Source of the DNA: an uncultured Bacilli bacterium
Lineage (GTDB): Bacteria > Bacillota_I > Bacilli_A > RF39 > UBA660
Assembly: GCA_947625005.1 (NCBI GenBank)
Contig: CANQNA010000077.1
Location: 1 to 6,620, forward strand
Length of the DNA stretch: 6,620 bases
Direction of reading: 5' to 3'
In this document: in pieces, positions 1 to 6,146 of the stretch
Layout of the letters: each line of letters begins with the position of its first letter
How positions within the stretch are numbered: the stretch's first letter is position 1
Notes under the pieces: model-generated
The model's input: only the letters and a program-made list of their open reading frames with translations
The model's database searches: none
What the model was told of the DNA's origin: nothing
Made by a program: the position numbers and the translations under genes

Positions 1-101
1 AACCACATAGATGTTGATAGTCAAACTTTATAAAAAACAGACTGACACATTGTATCAATCTGGTTCTTTCAATATGGCAAAAGAGTACCATTTTGATACA
101 A
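1..101. repeat. Dispersed intergenic repeat, left copy, with long hairpin
   Basis: This stretch is repeated in direct orientation at 3147-3247 (offset 3146). From 41 to 101 the copies differ at only three positions; from 1 to 40 they are similar but more diverged. The conserved part can fold: TTGTATCAA (50-58) pairs perfectly with TTGATACAA (93-101), with an inner TGGT (61-64)/ACCA (87-90) stem and CTTT/AAAG pairing above it. No protein is encoded. It may be a copy of a dispersed intergenic repeat family, a small structured RNA or a recombination site; the sequence does not decide between these. Confidence 0.75.
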
Positions 102-170
102 TGCACGCAGTTGCACGCAAGTGAACGCAAATGCAAGCAGATGCACGCAAATGAACGCAATTGCACGCAG
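101..170. repeat. Tandem array, seven 10-bp units (consensus WTGMACGCAR)
   Basis: Seven imperfect units lie in exact 10-bp register, for example ATGCACGCAG, TTGCACGCAA, GTGAACGCAA and ATGCAAGCAG. The array starts at the last base of the long hairpin (50-101) and is followed by GCTAAAGGCAAGCAAAAA, which resembles the segment next to the second array (TTAAGGCAAATAAAAAA after 3070). The period is not a multiple of three and there are no spacers, so it is neither coding nor a CRISPR array. A 10-bp period places every unit on the same face of the DNA helix, which would suit protein binding or curvature; this is inference. Confidence 0.8.
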
Positions 171-183
171 GCTAAAGGCAAGC

Positions 184-219
184 AAAAACCACCAAAATCA
201 TAATAGCTAGTGGTGGTTT
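184..219 (-). terminator. Intrinsic terminator closing the lipoprotein/methyltransferase-fragment unit
   Basis: AAACCACCA (186-194) pairs perfectly with TGGTGGTTT (211-219) around a 16-nt loop. On the minus strand the stem runs straight into a T tract (188-184), the usual form of a Rho-independent terminator for the leftward genes ending at 297 and 843. On the plus strand it is followed only by TTTATTAAAT, so it works best leftward but may be bidirectional. Confidence 0.6.
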
Positions 220-230
220 ATTAAATAGAT

Positions 231-260
231 ATTTATATTTATATTTATATTTATATTTTT
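231..260. repeat. ATTTAT hexanucleotide microsatellite
   Basis: There are four perfect tandem copies of ATTTAT and a degenerate fifth (ATTTTT), between the terminator and the stop codon of the methyltransferase fragment. It is probably slippage-prone A/T DNA in a 3' untranslated region. No promoter geometry around it suggests a switch. Confidence 0.7.
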
Positions 261-296
261 ATTTTGCTTCCGTTTTTAAAGTGAACATATACTTTT

Positions 297-833
297 TTAC
301 AATCTCTTTTCAATCATTTTTTCAATATATTTTATCTCATCATCAGACAAACCGAAATAATTATATAATTCTGTATCAGTCCATTGCTTGTCTAAATTTA
401 AAAATGGAACAAATGAATATGTGTCTTGTGTCATATTTTTATTTTTTCTTATTCCAATCATAAATCTGCAAAACTTAGTTTTTAAATAATACATCAAATT
501 TTTTGCTTGACTTGAATTATCAAAAGGCCCTATTGCTAAAAATGTTTCTGTACAAATTTGGTTAATATCTCCAAATTCTGGATTACCAATTATTTTAGCC
601 GGAATTGGATTACCAATTTGTCCAGCTGCACCATCAGCCTTTGAAACAAAAACTTTATACTTAGATATTAATTCTTTATTTTTGTTTACAAAATTTACAT
701 TTTCAAGACCTACAATCTCTCTTTTACCTTCCATTCTTCTAAGAATGGAAAAAGTTTTGTCTTCAGTAATCAAATTATCGTCAATATCATTTAATCCAAA
801 AGGATTTCTTGGAAAAACAATTTGTGAAAGATA
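297..833 (-). pseudogene. C-terminal fragment of an Eco57I-like adenine-specific DNA methyltransferase / restriction-modification protein
   Basis: The open frame gives about 178 residues and ends at TAA (299-297). It resembles the extreme C-terminus (target-recognition side) of Eco57I-type N6-adenine methyltransferase/R-M proteins: a KYKVFVSKADGAAG segment, then GNPIPAKIIGNPEFG, then CTETFLAIGPF, KTKFCRFMIGIRKN, YSFVP, and the typical ending QWTDTELYNYFGLSDDEI. The family match is from memory of these motifs, not a search. The catalytic half (SAM-binding FxGxG and NPPY motifs) is missing. The frame is open up to 833 and is preceded by TAA at 836-834, with no ATG near the 5' end. The TTG at 773 has no Shine-Dalgarno sequence and would begin inside conserved sequence. 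I read it as a decayed 5'-truncated relic whose break point abuts the lipoprotein stop 9 bp away. It is unlikely to be active. Confidence 0.62.
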
Positions 834-842
834 TTATACTTT

Positions 843-2822
843 TTATTCTAAAGCAATTATGCTGACTTTTCCTGGTAGCTCATTTATTAATCTTTCTTGT
901 GAGCTTACTTTGTTAGTATAAATATTAAGATTAACAAAAGAATATTTTTGTGGTTTTTGTATTTCATAATCAAAAACAAAATTCAAAGCTTCAAACATAT
1001 TATTAGTTAAAAGAAAATCATAAGTCTTAATATTAACAACGGCATTTGAATTCTTTTTTGATTGATATAAGAAATAAACATAATCGATCTCACCCTGATA
1101 ATCTTCAATTTCCCCGCTTGTTGCACCATAGATTGATTGCAATAATGGTAAATCAATTGTAATCTCTCTGCTTTCTTCTCCAATTAAAGCATCTCTCATA
1201 AAGCAACGACCGATATAAGTTACATTTGACAAATCCACATCAAAATTTATAAGGTTTGTATTTTGTAGAAAATTATCTCCAATTTTACTCAAATAATCTA
1301 ATTCATGACCGGTTACCGTTGTAAGATTTTTGCACCCATAAAAGAATCCATCAGGAATTTCCGTCAAATATTTCATGTTAGATATATCGACTGAAGTTAA
1401 ATTAACCAACTGAGAGGACTTAAATAAGAATTTACTATAGATATAAAGTGAATTGCAAAATTCTATACCATTTATTTCGTCAAGGAAGAATTCAATGGGT
1501 TGATTTTCTCCATATGGCGTCGTACTAATAATTTGATTTTTATTAACAGCATAAGAATAATCAATGAGCTCATAAGATAAATACTTGCCATTTAATTCAG
1601 CATTAGTATCACTTAAAATCTTCAAATATCCTTCGTGGTCTCCCATTAAATCCACTTCTATATTTTGATCTCCAATTACTGCCCATTCCAAATTATCATT
1701 AGCAATTATATATCCATCTGGTACATATTCATCAGCAATACTAATCAAATCTTCACCATAATGAGCTGTTAATGTTTTTTCACTTAACAAATTATCTCCA
1801 TAATAAAACTTAAAGCTAATATCAAACTCGTCGTTAATAAATAATACTGCAGATTTGCTTCCTATTTTTCTGCCCTTAGGATCATAAAATGTCGCTTCAA
1901 TTACATGTTCGCCTGGGCTTGAAAGTTCTTTTTCACTATAGCTTACCTTAACTCCATCCGGAGCATTAGCCGCATATAAAGAATGAGTCTTACCATCATA
2001 AACAACCTCTTTATTTGTGAATTGAACCATATCCCAATTAATATCATTCCAATCATTCTCATTATACAAAGCAGTAACCGAATAATTAGAGCCTATTTCT
2101 TTTACAACATCATTAAATAAACTCATACTCGTTTTTAAAAATGAATAGCAAATTGATGGGACATTTGAATCAATATTAAAGGTTGACTCAACTTTACGAA
2201 CATTAACATCACTGTAACTAGGCAAAATATAGCCATCACCAATTTTACTTATAAAATAATTATAAGTTCCTGATTGAGCATCAAGAATTTCAATATTAGA
2301 GTCAATAATAGCCCCATTATAAGAAGCTCCAAAAACTGCTTTATCCAAGGAATCATAGTAATTAACGCTAATCGAAGTAACATATTCGGTATAAACCGTA
2401 GCTTTGATAACCTTCGTAACTCCAAAAGCATTAGTCACTTCTACATCTTTAAGTTGACTACTAGTAAATGAATTAGATATGTTAAAAGAGCCATTATTTA
2501 TTCCATAGATAATAGTTGTATTAACTTTTTGATATGAATAATACTCATCATCTACATGAATTAAATCATTAACTTTTGTGCCATTTTTAATAAAGAAATT
2601 GTCTATATCATTCTTTTTAATACCATATCCAAAATATAAATCGCTAACTGAATTCCACTCTTTCACATCAACGTTATCATCAGAATCGTTACCTTCACTA
2701 GTATTATTGTTTGAACCATTTGTAATGTCATCACTACTTTCATTACTAACGTTATATGAACAACTACATAAGCCAATCGATATAAACATTATCGACAAAA
2801 GAAATAAAATTTTTTTAATCAT
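843..2822 (-). CDS. Predicted surface lipoprotein with MBG-like and leucine-rich (BspA/LRR_5-like) repeats
   Basis: The predicted product is 659 residues. Residues 1-21 form a lipoprotein signal: MIKK, a hydrophobic core, then L18-C-S-C21, where C21 is the likely lipidated cysteine; the product should be exported by Sec and anchored to the outer face of the membrane. Residues about 22-52 are a Ser/Asn/Asp/Gly-rich linker. Residues 272-330 (VVYDGKTHSLYA ... APDGVKVSYSEK ... GEHVIEATFYD) look like an MBG-type Ig-like module. Residues about 471-545 hold degenerate leucine-rich repeats (LTSVDISNMKYL, IPDGFFYGCKNL, IGDNFLQNTNL). Such proteins commonly bind host or neighbour-cell ligands; the ligand here is unknown. 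The ATG at 2822 is preferred over one at 2888 because it has AAAAGGGTGAA 4-14 nt upstream and begins the signal peptide, whereas the upstream ATG has no ribosome-binding site. A C9/G9 tract lies 25-33 bp upstream (see promoter). Confidence 0.85.
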   Translation of the reverse strand: MIKKILFLLSIMFISIGLCSCSYNVSNESSDDITNGSNNNTSEGNDSDDNVDVKEWNSVSDLYFGYGIKKNDIDNFFIKNGTKVNDLIHVDDEYYSYQKVNTTIIYGINNGSFNISNSFTSSQLKDVEVTNAFGVTKVIKATVYTEYVTSISVNYYDSLDKAVFGASYNGAIIDSNIEILDAQSGTYNYFISKIGDGYILPSYSDVNVRKVESTFNIDSNVPSICYSFLKTSMSLFNDVVKEIGSNYSVTALYNENDWNDINWDMVQFTNKEVVYDGKTHSLYAANAPDGVKVSYSEKELSSPGEHVIEATFYDPKGRKIGSKSAVLFINDEFDISFKFYYGDNLLSEKTLTAHYGEDLISIADEYVPDGYIIANDNLEWAVIGDQNIEVDLMGDHEGYLKILSDTNAELNGKYLSYELIDYSYAVNKNQIISTTPYGENQPIEFFLDEINGIEFCNSLYIYSKFLFKSSQLVNLTSVDISNMKYLTEIPDGFFYGCKNLTTVTGHELDYLSKIGDNFLQNTNLINFDVDLSNVTYIGRCFMRDALIGEESREITIDLPLLQSIYGATSGEIEDYQGEIDYVYFLYQSKKNSNAVVNIKTYDFLLTNNMFEALNFVFDYEIQKPQKYSFVNLNIYTNKVSSQERLINELPGKVSIIALE

Positions 2823-2826
2823 AAAA

Positions 2827-2837
2827 TTCACCCTTTT
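2827..2837 (-). promoter_or_regulatory. Ribosome-binding site of the lipoprotein gene
   Basis: On the minus strand the sequence reads AAAAGGGTGAA, then TTTT, then ATG at 2822. GGGTGA pairs with the 3' end of 16S rRNA at normal spacing. It fixes the start at the signal-peptide methionine rather than the in-frame ATG at 2888. Confidence 0.6.
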
Positions 2838-2839
2838 AA

Positions 2840-2866
2840 ATTGTAACCCCCCCCCGGCAAAATCAA
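2840..2866 (-). promoter_or_regulatory. Candidate phase-variable promoter with a G9 spacer tract
   Basis: On the minus strand TTGATT (2866-2861, four of six matches to the -35 consensus) and TACAAT (2845-2840, five of six to the -10) are separated by a 15-bp spacer, TTGCC-G9-T. The G9 run (C9 on the plus strand, 2847-2855) makes up most of the spacer. In this AT-rich DNA such a homopolymer stands out, and slipped-strand mispairing would change the spacer: 11 G would give the optimal 17 bp. The predicted start point (about 2834) leaves only a very short leader at the ribosome-binding site, which is a weakness. A second, stronger -35-like TTGACA lies at 2899-2894 without a good -10 at normal spacing; if that promoter is used, the tract lies in the 5' leader. 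Confidence 0.45.
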
Positions 2867-2980
2867 GAATTTTCGATAAATATCGCATTATTTTGTCAAG
2901 TTACGATAATCTCATGTTGGTCTCAGAATTTTCTCAAAAAAATTTCACTTCTTTTCATGAATATAAATTATAAATACCCT

Positions 2981-3070
2981 TTCGTCACCTATCGTCGTCT
3001 TTCGTCACCTATCGTCGTCTTTCGTCACCTTTCGTCATCTATCGTCTCCTATCGTCACCTATCGTCGCCA
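2981..3070. repeat. Tandem array, nine 10-bp units (consensus WTCGTCRYCT)
   Basis: Nine units lie in exact 10-bp register: TTCGTCACCT and ATCGTCGTCT alternate at first, then diverged variants follow (TTCGTCATCT, ATCGTCTCCT, ATCGTCGCCA). The core TCGTC is invariant. It sits about 80 bp upstream of the TTGACA box of the lipoprotein gene and directly downstream, in the leftward direction, of a terminator hairpin. It has the same period and flank as the array at 101-170 but a different unit sequence. No coding potential is evident. It could be a helically phased protein-binding array; that is inference. Confidence 0.82.
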
Positions 3071-3088
3071 CCATGATTTAAGGCAAAT

Positions 3089-3134
3089 AAAAAAGGTCCT
3101 AGAAATAATGCAACTTCTGCACTTCCTAAGACCT
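3089..3134 (-). terminator. Intrinsic terminator, leftward
   Basis: AGGTC (3094-3098) pairs with GACCT (3130-3134). The stem continues past one mismatch with TAG/CTA, and a small TGCA/TGCA hairpin lies inside. On the minus strand the stem is followed by six T residues (3094-3089), a good Rho-independent terminator for leftward transcripts such as those reading past 3518. On the plus strand AATTTTCTTT follows, so it may be bidirectional. Confidence 0.55.
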
Positions 3135-3146
3135 AATTTTCTTTAA

Positions 3147-3247
3147 AAACATATAGACGTTGGGTATCGAACTCTATAAAAAACAGACTGACACATTGTA
3201 TCAATCTGGTTCTTTCAATATGGTCAAAGAGGACCATTTTGATACAA
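3147..3247. repeat. Dispersed intergenic repeat, right copy, with long hairpin
   Basis: This is the direct-orientation partner of 1-101. The block from 3178 to 3247 (AAAAAACAGACTGACACATT onward) is nearly identical. The outer TTGTATCAA (3196-3204)/TTGATACAA (3239-3247) stem is fully conserved, and the three differences fall in the upper part of the hairpin, where TGGT/ACCA and CTTT/AAAG pairing is retained. Conservation of the fold suggests a structured element rather than chance homology. Recombination between the copies would delete or circularise about 3.1 kb carrying the lipoprotein gene. From 3248 to 3357 I see only AT-rich sequence without a convincing site. Confidence 0.75.
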
Positions 3248-3357
3248 AATACATACTCCTAAATTTTTTTATGTACATATATAAAAGCTTCATTTTTTAC
3301 TCTAGTTTAATAAATAAATCGTCTTAATTTCCACATTCTATAGAAAGTTAGTTTTTT

Positions 3358-3535
3358 ATGAAAAAGTGCTTAATTATCGTAGTATTGTTAATTTTATTAA
3401 CAGATTGTAGTTTGATACCAAACGAATTTAAATTGATGTCAATATAACCAAAAGATGCTGCTATTTACAATTATTACAATCTTACTGAAAAAAGCTTTCT
3501 CATTAATATTGTGTACATCAAATTTCATTAGTACA
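3358..3535 (+). pseudogene. Lipoprotein-like relic (signal peptide plus short mature part)
   Basis: ATG at 3358 opens a 29-codon frame beginning MKKCLIIVVLLILLTDCSLI, a charged N-terminus, hydrophobic core and a cysteine in a lipobox-like LTDC context; Asp before Cys is atypical. TAA at 3445-3447 interrupts it, but the same frame continues with plausible lipoprotein sequence (PKDAAIYNYYNLTEKSF) to TAG at 3533-3535. I therefore read it as the 5' end of a secreted lipoprotein gene, broken by a nonsense change and truncated where the oppositely oriented ATPase gene ends (overlap 3518-3535). A weak GAAAG lies upstream as the only ribosome-binding candidate. The alternative is a genuine 29-residue membrane peptide. 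Confidence 0.4.
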
Positions 3536-4990
3536 ATGTTCTTCAATTGCGTAATTCTTAAACACAAAAGTTTTTTGTGTATTAAAATAATCATATATGC
3601 TAGCAATAATCAATTGCGTATTAGGCAATTCATCTACTATTAAATTCATTATTTCCTTAATGGTCTCTTTTTTTACTTCTCTTCCAGTAGGAGAATCTAA
3701 AATAAACGGAACATTATATCCCAATTTTTCTTCAAGAATCTTATGCATAGCAATTTTAAACGATATAACCAATTTGTGAAGAATGGTACCAGAATACCTT
3801 TTTAAATTGTCAGTAAATATAAATTCACTTTTTTTACTTATCTTTTCTCCAATTCCTAATTTATCACAATATTTATAAACATATTTATAAACTTTGTTCA
3901 TAAAATCCAAATTTACTGTTAGTTTTTCATTAATTTGAGTTTTTATATTTTTTAAGTTTTCATTATATTCATTTAATAAATTATTAACACTTATTATGTC
4001 AATTTGAATTTGAGATAAGGTATTATTCACTTTTATTTCACTACTTTGATCAGGTGAATATCCGAATAAATTATTACTTTTTTCGTAATATTCATCTAAT
4101 TCATTGCTTAACCGAGTTAAAACTTTTGTTTCTTGTTCAAGTACGTAAATATAGTGATTTTTTTGATATTCAATATATTTAATATTCTCTTCTGCATTTA
4201 CAATTGTATTTCTATTTAATAAAATACTTTCCCCATTATTACTTTTTACGTATATTTTCATTTTCTCTAAGAAACTAAAAAAACTTATATTTTCATTTAA
4301 AATATTTGAAATTTCATTTAATTTACGTTTTATTTTCTCAATTTTGCCTTTTTGATAATTTATTTTTAAATTAATTTCTTTTGCATAATCATCAGTTACT
4401 ATTTTTTTATCTTCTATTTTTAACAATTCATTTTGAACATCATTCATATCAATTAGTGATTTCAATTTTTTTATTTCAAATTCGTATTTTTTTTTCTTTT
4501 CAATTAAAGAATCTATATTAATGTCTGACAATCCTGCTACAAATTCTTCTATACTAAAACGAATACGTCCTATAACAATCCCTCTATTTAATAGTGTCCA
4601 TCCCTTTTCTTGATCAACATAAATGAGGCCTAAAACATTGTTTAATAGCTTCATATTTTCAGAGTCAAATATAAGCATTAAAAATAAAGTATGTTCTATT
4701 GGCAATGCATAAATAAATGAATCATTATTCACTAAAACATTCAAAGCAGCTTTTGAACGTGTAATTTTATATAAAAAGCCTTTATTTTCAATTTCTATAT
4801 AACAATCTATTTTTGAGAAATCTATTCCGTAAGTTTCTGGAATATTATAACCCAAAGCGTAAAATAACAATCTTAAATATGTCGTTTTTCCTTTAGCATT
4901 TTCATGTGAAAATAATAAATTACTTGAGGGTGAAAAAATATCTTCACAAACATTAATTCCTTCTGAAATTTTAAATTTAATTATTTTCAT
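3518..4990 (-). CDS. SMC/Rad50-like ABC ATPase with coiled coil (ABC-three-component-type)
   Basis: The predicted product is 490 residues. The N-terminal lobe has a Walker A at residues 29-37, HENAKGKTT, with His in place of the usual first Gly, followed by YLRLLFYALGYNIPETYG. A Q-loop-like region, YVDQEKGWTLLNRG (124-137), leads into IRFSIEEFVAGL. Residues about 160-355 are Lys/Glu/Leu/Asn-rich and read as an antiparallel coiled coil. The C-terminal lobe has an ABC signature variant YSGT (399-402), Walker B with D-loop FILDSPTGREV (429-439), where Ser follows the Asp instead of Glu, and a switch region LIIASIYD (460-467) lacking the usual His. This combination is, from memory, characteristic of ABC ATPases in ABC-three-component conflict systems, which are thought to sense invading nucleic acid and license a nuclease effector. 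A strong AAAAGGAGG (5007-4999) precedes the ATG. The start overlaps the upstream ORF by 14 nt, implying translational coupling. The stop is TGA. Confidence 0.8.
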   Translation of the reverse strand: MKIIKFKISEGINVCEDIFSPSSNLLFSHENAKGKTTYLRLLFYALGYNIPETYGIDFSKIDCYIEIENKGFLYKITRSKAALNVLVNNDSFIYALPIEHTLFLMLIFDSENMKLLNNVLGLIYVDQEKGWTLLNRGIVIGRIRFSIEEFVAGLSDINIDSLIEKKKKYEFEIKKLKSLIDMNDVQNELLKIEDKKIVTDDYAKEINLKINYQKGKIEKIKRKLNEISNILNENISFFSFLEKMKIYVKSNNGESILLNRNTIVNAEENIKYIEYQKNHYIYVLEQETKVLTRLSNELDEYYEKSNNLFGYSPDQSSEIKVNNTLSQIQIDIISVNNLLNEYNENLKNIKTQINEKLTVNLDFMNKVYKYVYKYCDKLGIGEKISKKSEFIFTDNLKRYSGTILHKLVISFKIAMHKILEEKLGYNVPFILDSPTGREVKKETIKEIMNLIVDELPNTQLIIASIYDYFNTQKTFVFKNYAIEEHCTNEI

Positions 4991-5333
4991 TAATTTCGCC
5001 TCCTTTTAATACTTTTTGCACATTAAGATAGTTTTCCAAAATTGAATATATGAAAAACATTATTGAACATTTTTTATCAACATCATCAAATTCAGTATCT
5101 TCATTTAAATATTTAAAATCATTTTCAAAGCATGTCCAATTATCCTTAATAAAAGTTAATTTATTGTTTTTTATTGGATTTATTTTTTTGTATTCTTCAT
5201 ATGATGTTAGAATTTTGTTTACTAATTCAAAATCGTTTAATTTAATAAAATCGCGAGACAAATAATTTATTTTGTCTTGCATTTCATTAGTTATTTCTTC
5301 ATCAATAATTTCTTGAAGATCTAACACATTCAT
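4977..5333 (-). CDS. 118-residue ORF: separate component or C-terminal part of the nuclease effector
   Basis: I do not recognise a catalytic domain. The protein is acidic to mixed, apparently all-helical, with blocks such as NYLSRDFIKLNDFELVNKIL and FIKDNWTCFENDFKYL, and no signal or membrane segment. Its ATG at 5333 has no Shine-Dalgarno sequence (CAGCGAAAAA precedes it). It lies in the same frame as the nuclease ORF, whose TGA is at 5363-5361, and the nine intervening codons are all sense (PLITLFSEK). Two readings are possible: a small middle component of an ABC-3C system, or, which I favour, the C-terminal domain of a ~389-residue effector split by a TGA. It overlaps the ATPase start by 14 nt, so it is translationally coupled to that gene either way. 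Confidence 0.55.
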   Translation of the reverse strand: MNVLDLQEIIDEEITNEMQDKINYLSRDFIKLNDFELVNKILTSYEEYKKINPIKNNKLTFIKDNWTCFENDFKYLNEDTEFDDVDKKCSIMFFIYSILENYLNVQKVLKGGEINENN

Positions 5334-5360
5334 TTTTTCGCTGAATAATGTGATTAATGG

Positions 5361-5363
5361 TCA
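5361..5363 (-). other. In-frame TGA between nuclease and downstream ORF
   Basis: A single TGA ends the nuclease frame after RKIIKKDELI. Replacing it by Trp (TGG) would join the two frames through WPLITLFSEK and give one protein of about 389 residues. TGG is the only Trp codon seen elsewhere in the window, so a point nonsense mutation or a base-calling error is more likely than a variant code. Confidence 0.5.
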
Positions 5364-6146
5364 AATTAATTCATCTTTTTTTATAATTTTCCTATCCGAT
5401 TTTGCATTCAATGTTGAGTCAAAAAAGCACTTATTATGCCAAATTTCATATATTTGCTTTGACATTGAGAGTGCCAGAGACGGAGTATATTTCATTTTGT
5501 CAGATAAAAAGATATGAATTTGATTTATTATTTCACATACTCTATCATCTTCTTTATCGCCATAATATTTTGGTATAGAAATAAAATAAAGTTTTTCTTT
5601 GTTCAAATCAACGAGTTGATTCAATACGATTTTACTTCTATTCTTTATTATTTTACTTGTACTGGAATCATTAATTTTACTAATTAATTTTGCTTTAAGT
5701 TTCTCTATTGCATTATTTACATTAGAAACCGCTTCAGAAGATAAGTATTTATAATTAACTTCTCTAAAATCAAATTCATTTTTATCCTTGCTTTTCAAAG
5801 GGTCAGGTAGATTTGAAATATAAATCAACATATCTGATTCATTATGACTGCATCTAATAAGTGAAAATAAAGCATCTGTTAATTTTTCTTTTTCATTAAT
5901 TGCACTCATTGGATTTTGCGATGATTTTGCTTGAGCTAATATAAGTTCACCATTTTTCTTTATTAATTCAATATCCTGTAAGTGCGATTCAATGGAAATA
6001 GATTTTACTTCGGAAAAGTGTTTGATAAAAAGAACTATTCCAGCATCTGCTTGAAATGAAAAACCAAATGGAACATATGATGCATCGTTATCATTTATGT
6101 CCTCTTTATATATTTCAATCATTTCTTCGTCAAATTTATCTATCAT
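5361..6146 (-). CDS. PD-(D/E)XK nuclease effector (Cap4/DUF4297-like) of an ABC-3C-type defence operon
   Basis: The frame codes for 261 residues. The N-terminus shows the pattern of Cap4/DUF4297-type endonucleases: GFSFQADAGIVLFIKHF (28-44), ISIESHLQDIELI (50-62) and ELILAQAKSS (67-76). E53, D58 and the Q72-A-K74 triad fit the acidic residue, D and (E/Q)xK positions of the PD-(D/E)XK fold, so metal-dependent cleavage of double-stranded DNA is the likely activity. Hydrophobic strands ESDMLIYISNLP (103-114) and KLYFISIPKYYG (185-196) follow. It is cytoplasmic, with no signal peptide. The ATG at 6146 is supported by AAGGAG (6162-6157) and overlaps the stop of a 33-codon ORF (TAATG). The frame ends at a TGA that may be premature; the domain usual at the C-terminus of such effectors may lie in the next ORF. 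The family call rests on motifs, not a database match. Confidence 0.7.
   Translation of the reverse strand: MIDKFDEEMIEIYKEDINDNDASYVPFGFSFQADAGIVLFIKHFSEVKSISIESHLQDIELIKKNGELILAQAKSSQNPMSAINEKEKLTDALFSLIRCSHNESDMLIYISNLPDPLKSKDKNEFDFREVNYKYLSSEAVSNVNNAIEKLKAKLISKINDSSTSKIIKNRSKIVLNQLVDLNKEKLYFISIPKYYGDKEDDRVCEIINQIHIFLSDKMKYTPSLALSMSKQIYEIWHNKCFFDSTLNAKSDRKIIKKDELI

Noticed and set aside
297..773. Methyltransferase fragment as an intact gene starting at TTG 773
   Set aside because: There is no Shine-Dalgarno sequence, conserved-looking sequence continues upstream in frame to 833, and the catalytic half is absent.
2823..2888. Lipoprotein start at the upstream ATG (2888)
   Set aside because: No ribosome-binding site precedes it, it would put 22 residues before a complete signal peptide, and the G9 tract would be coding; the ATG at 2822 has a good ribosome-binding site.
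2894..2899. TTGACA as the -35 of the lipoprotein promoter
   Set aside because: It is a perfect hexamer, but the hexamers 16-18 bp away (ATCGAA, TCGAAA, CGAAAA) are poor -10 boxes and TATTTA is only 11 bp away; kept only as an alternative.
682..2973. Plus-strand open frames at 682-921, 2274-2471 and 2578-2973
   Set aside because: They are antisense to the lipoprotein gene and methyltransferase fragment, have no ribosome-binding sites and show no recognisable protein sequence.
2981..3070. CRISPR array
   Set aside because: Units are 10 bp, contiguous and imperfect, with no spacers and no cas genes nearby.
3479..3517. Terminator for the ATPase gene built on GAAAAAAGCTTTC
   Set aside because: The stem is short and A/T-only apart from one GC step and has no clean T tract; the hairpin at 3089-3134 is a better leftward terminator.
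3455..5265. Plus-strand open frames at 3455-3643, 3597-3779 and 5050-5265
   Set aside because: They lie opposite the ATPase and 118-residue ORF, with no ribosome-binding sites or family features; chance frames in AT-rich DNA.
5361..5363. TGA read as tryptophan under genetic code 4 for the whole organism
   Set aside because: All Trp codons traced in the lipoprotein, ATPase, nuclease, 118-residue ORF and methyltransferase fragment are TGG, and the long genes have no internal TGA; code-4 genomes mostly use TGA for Trp. A local nonsense change is simpler.
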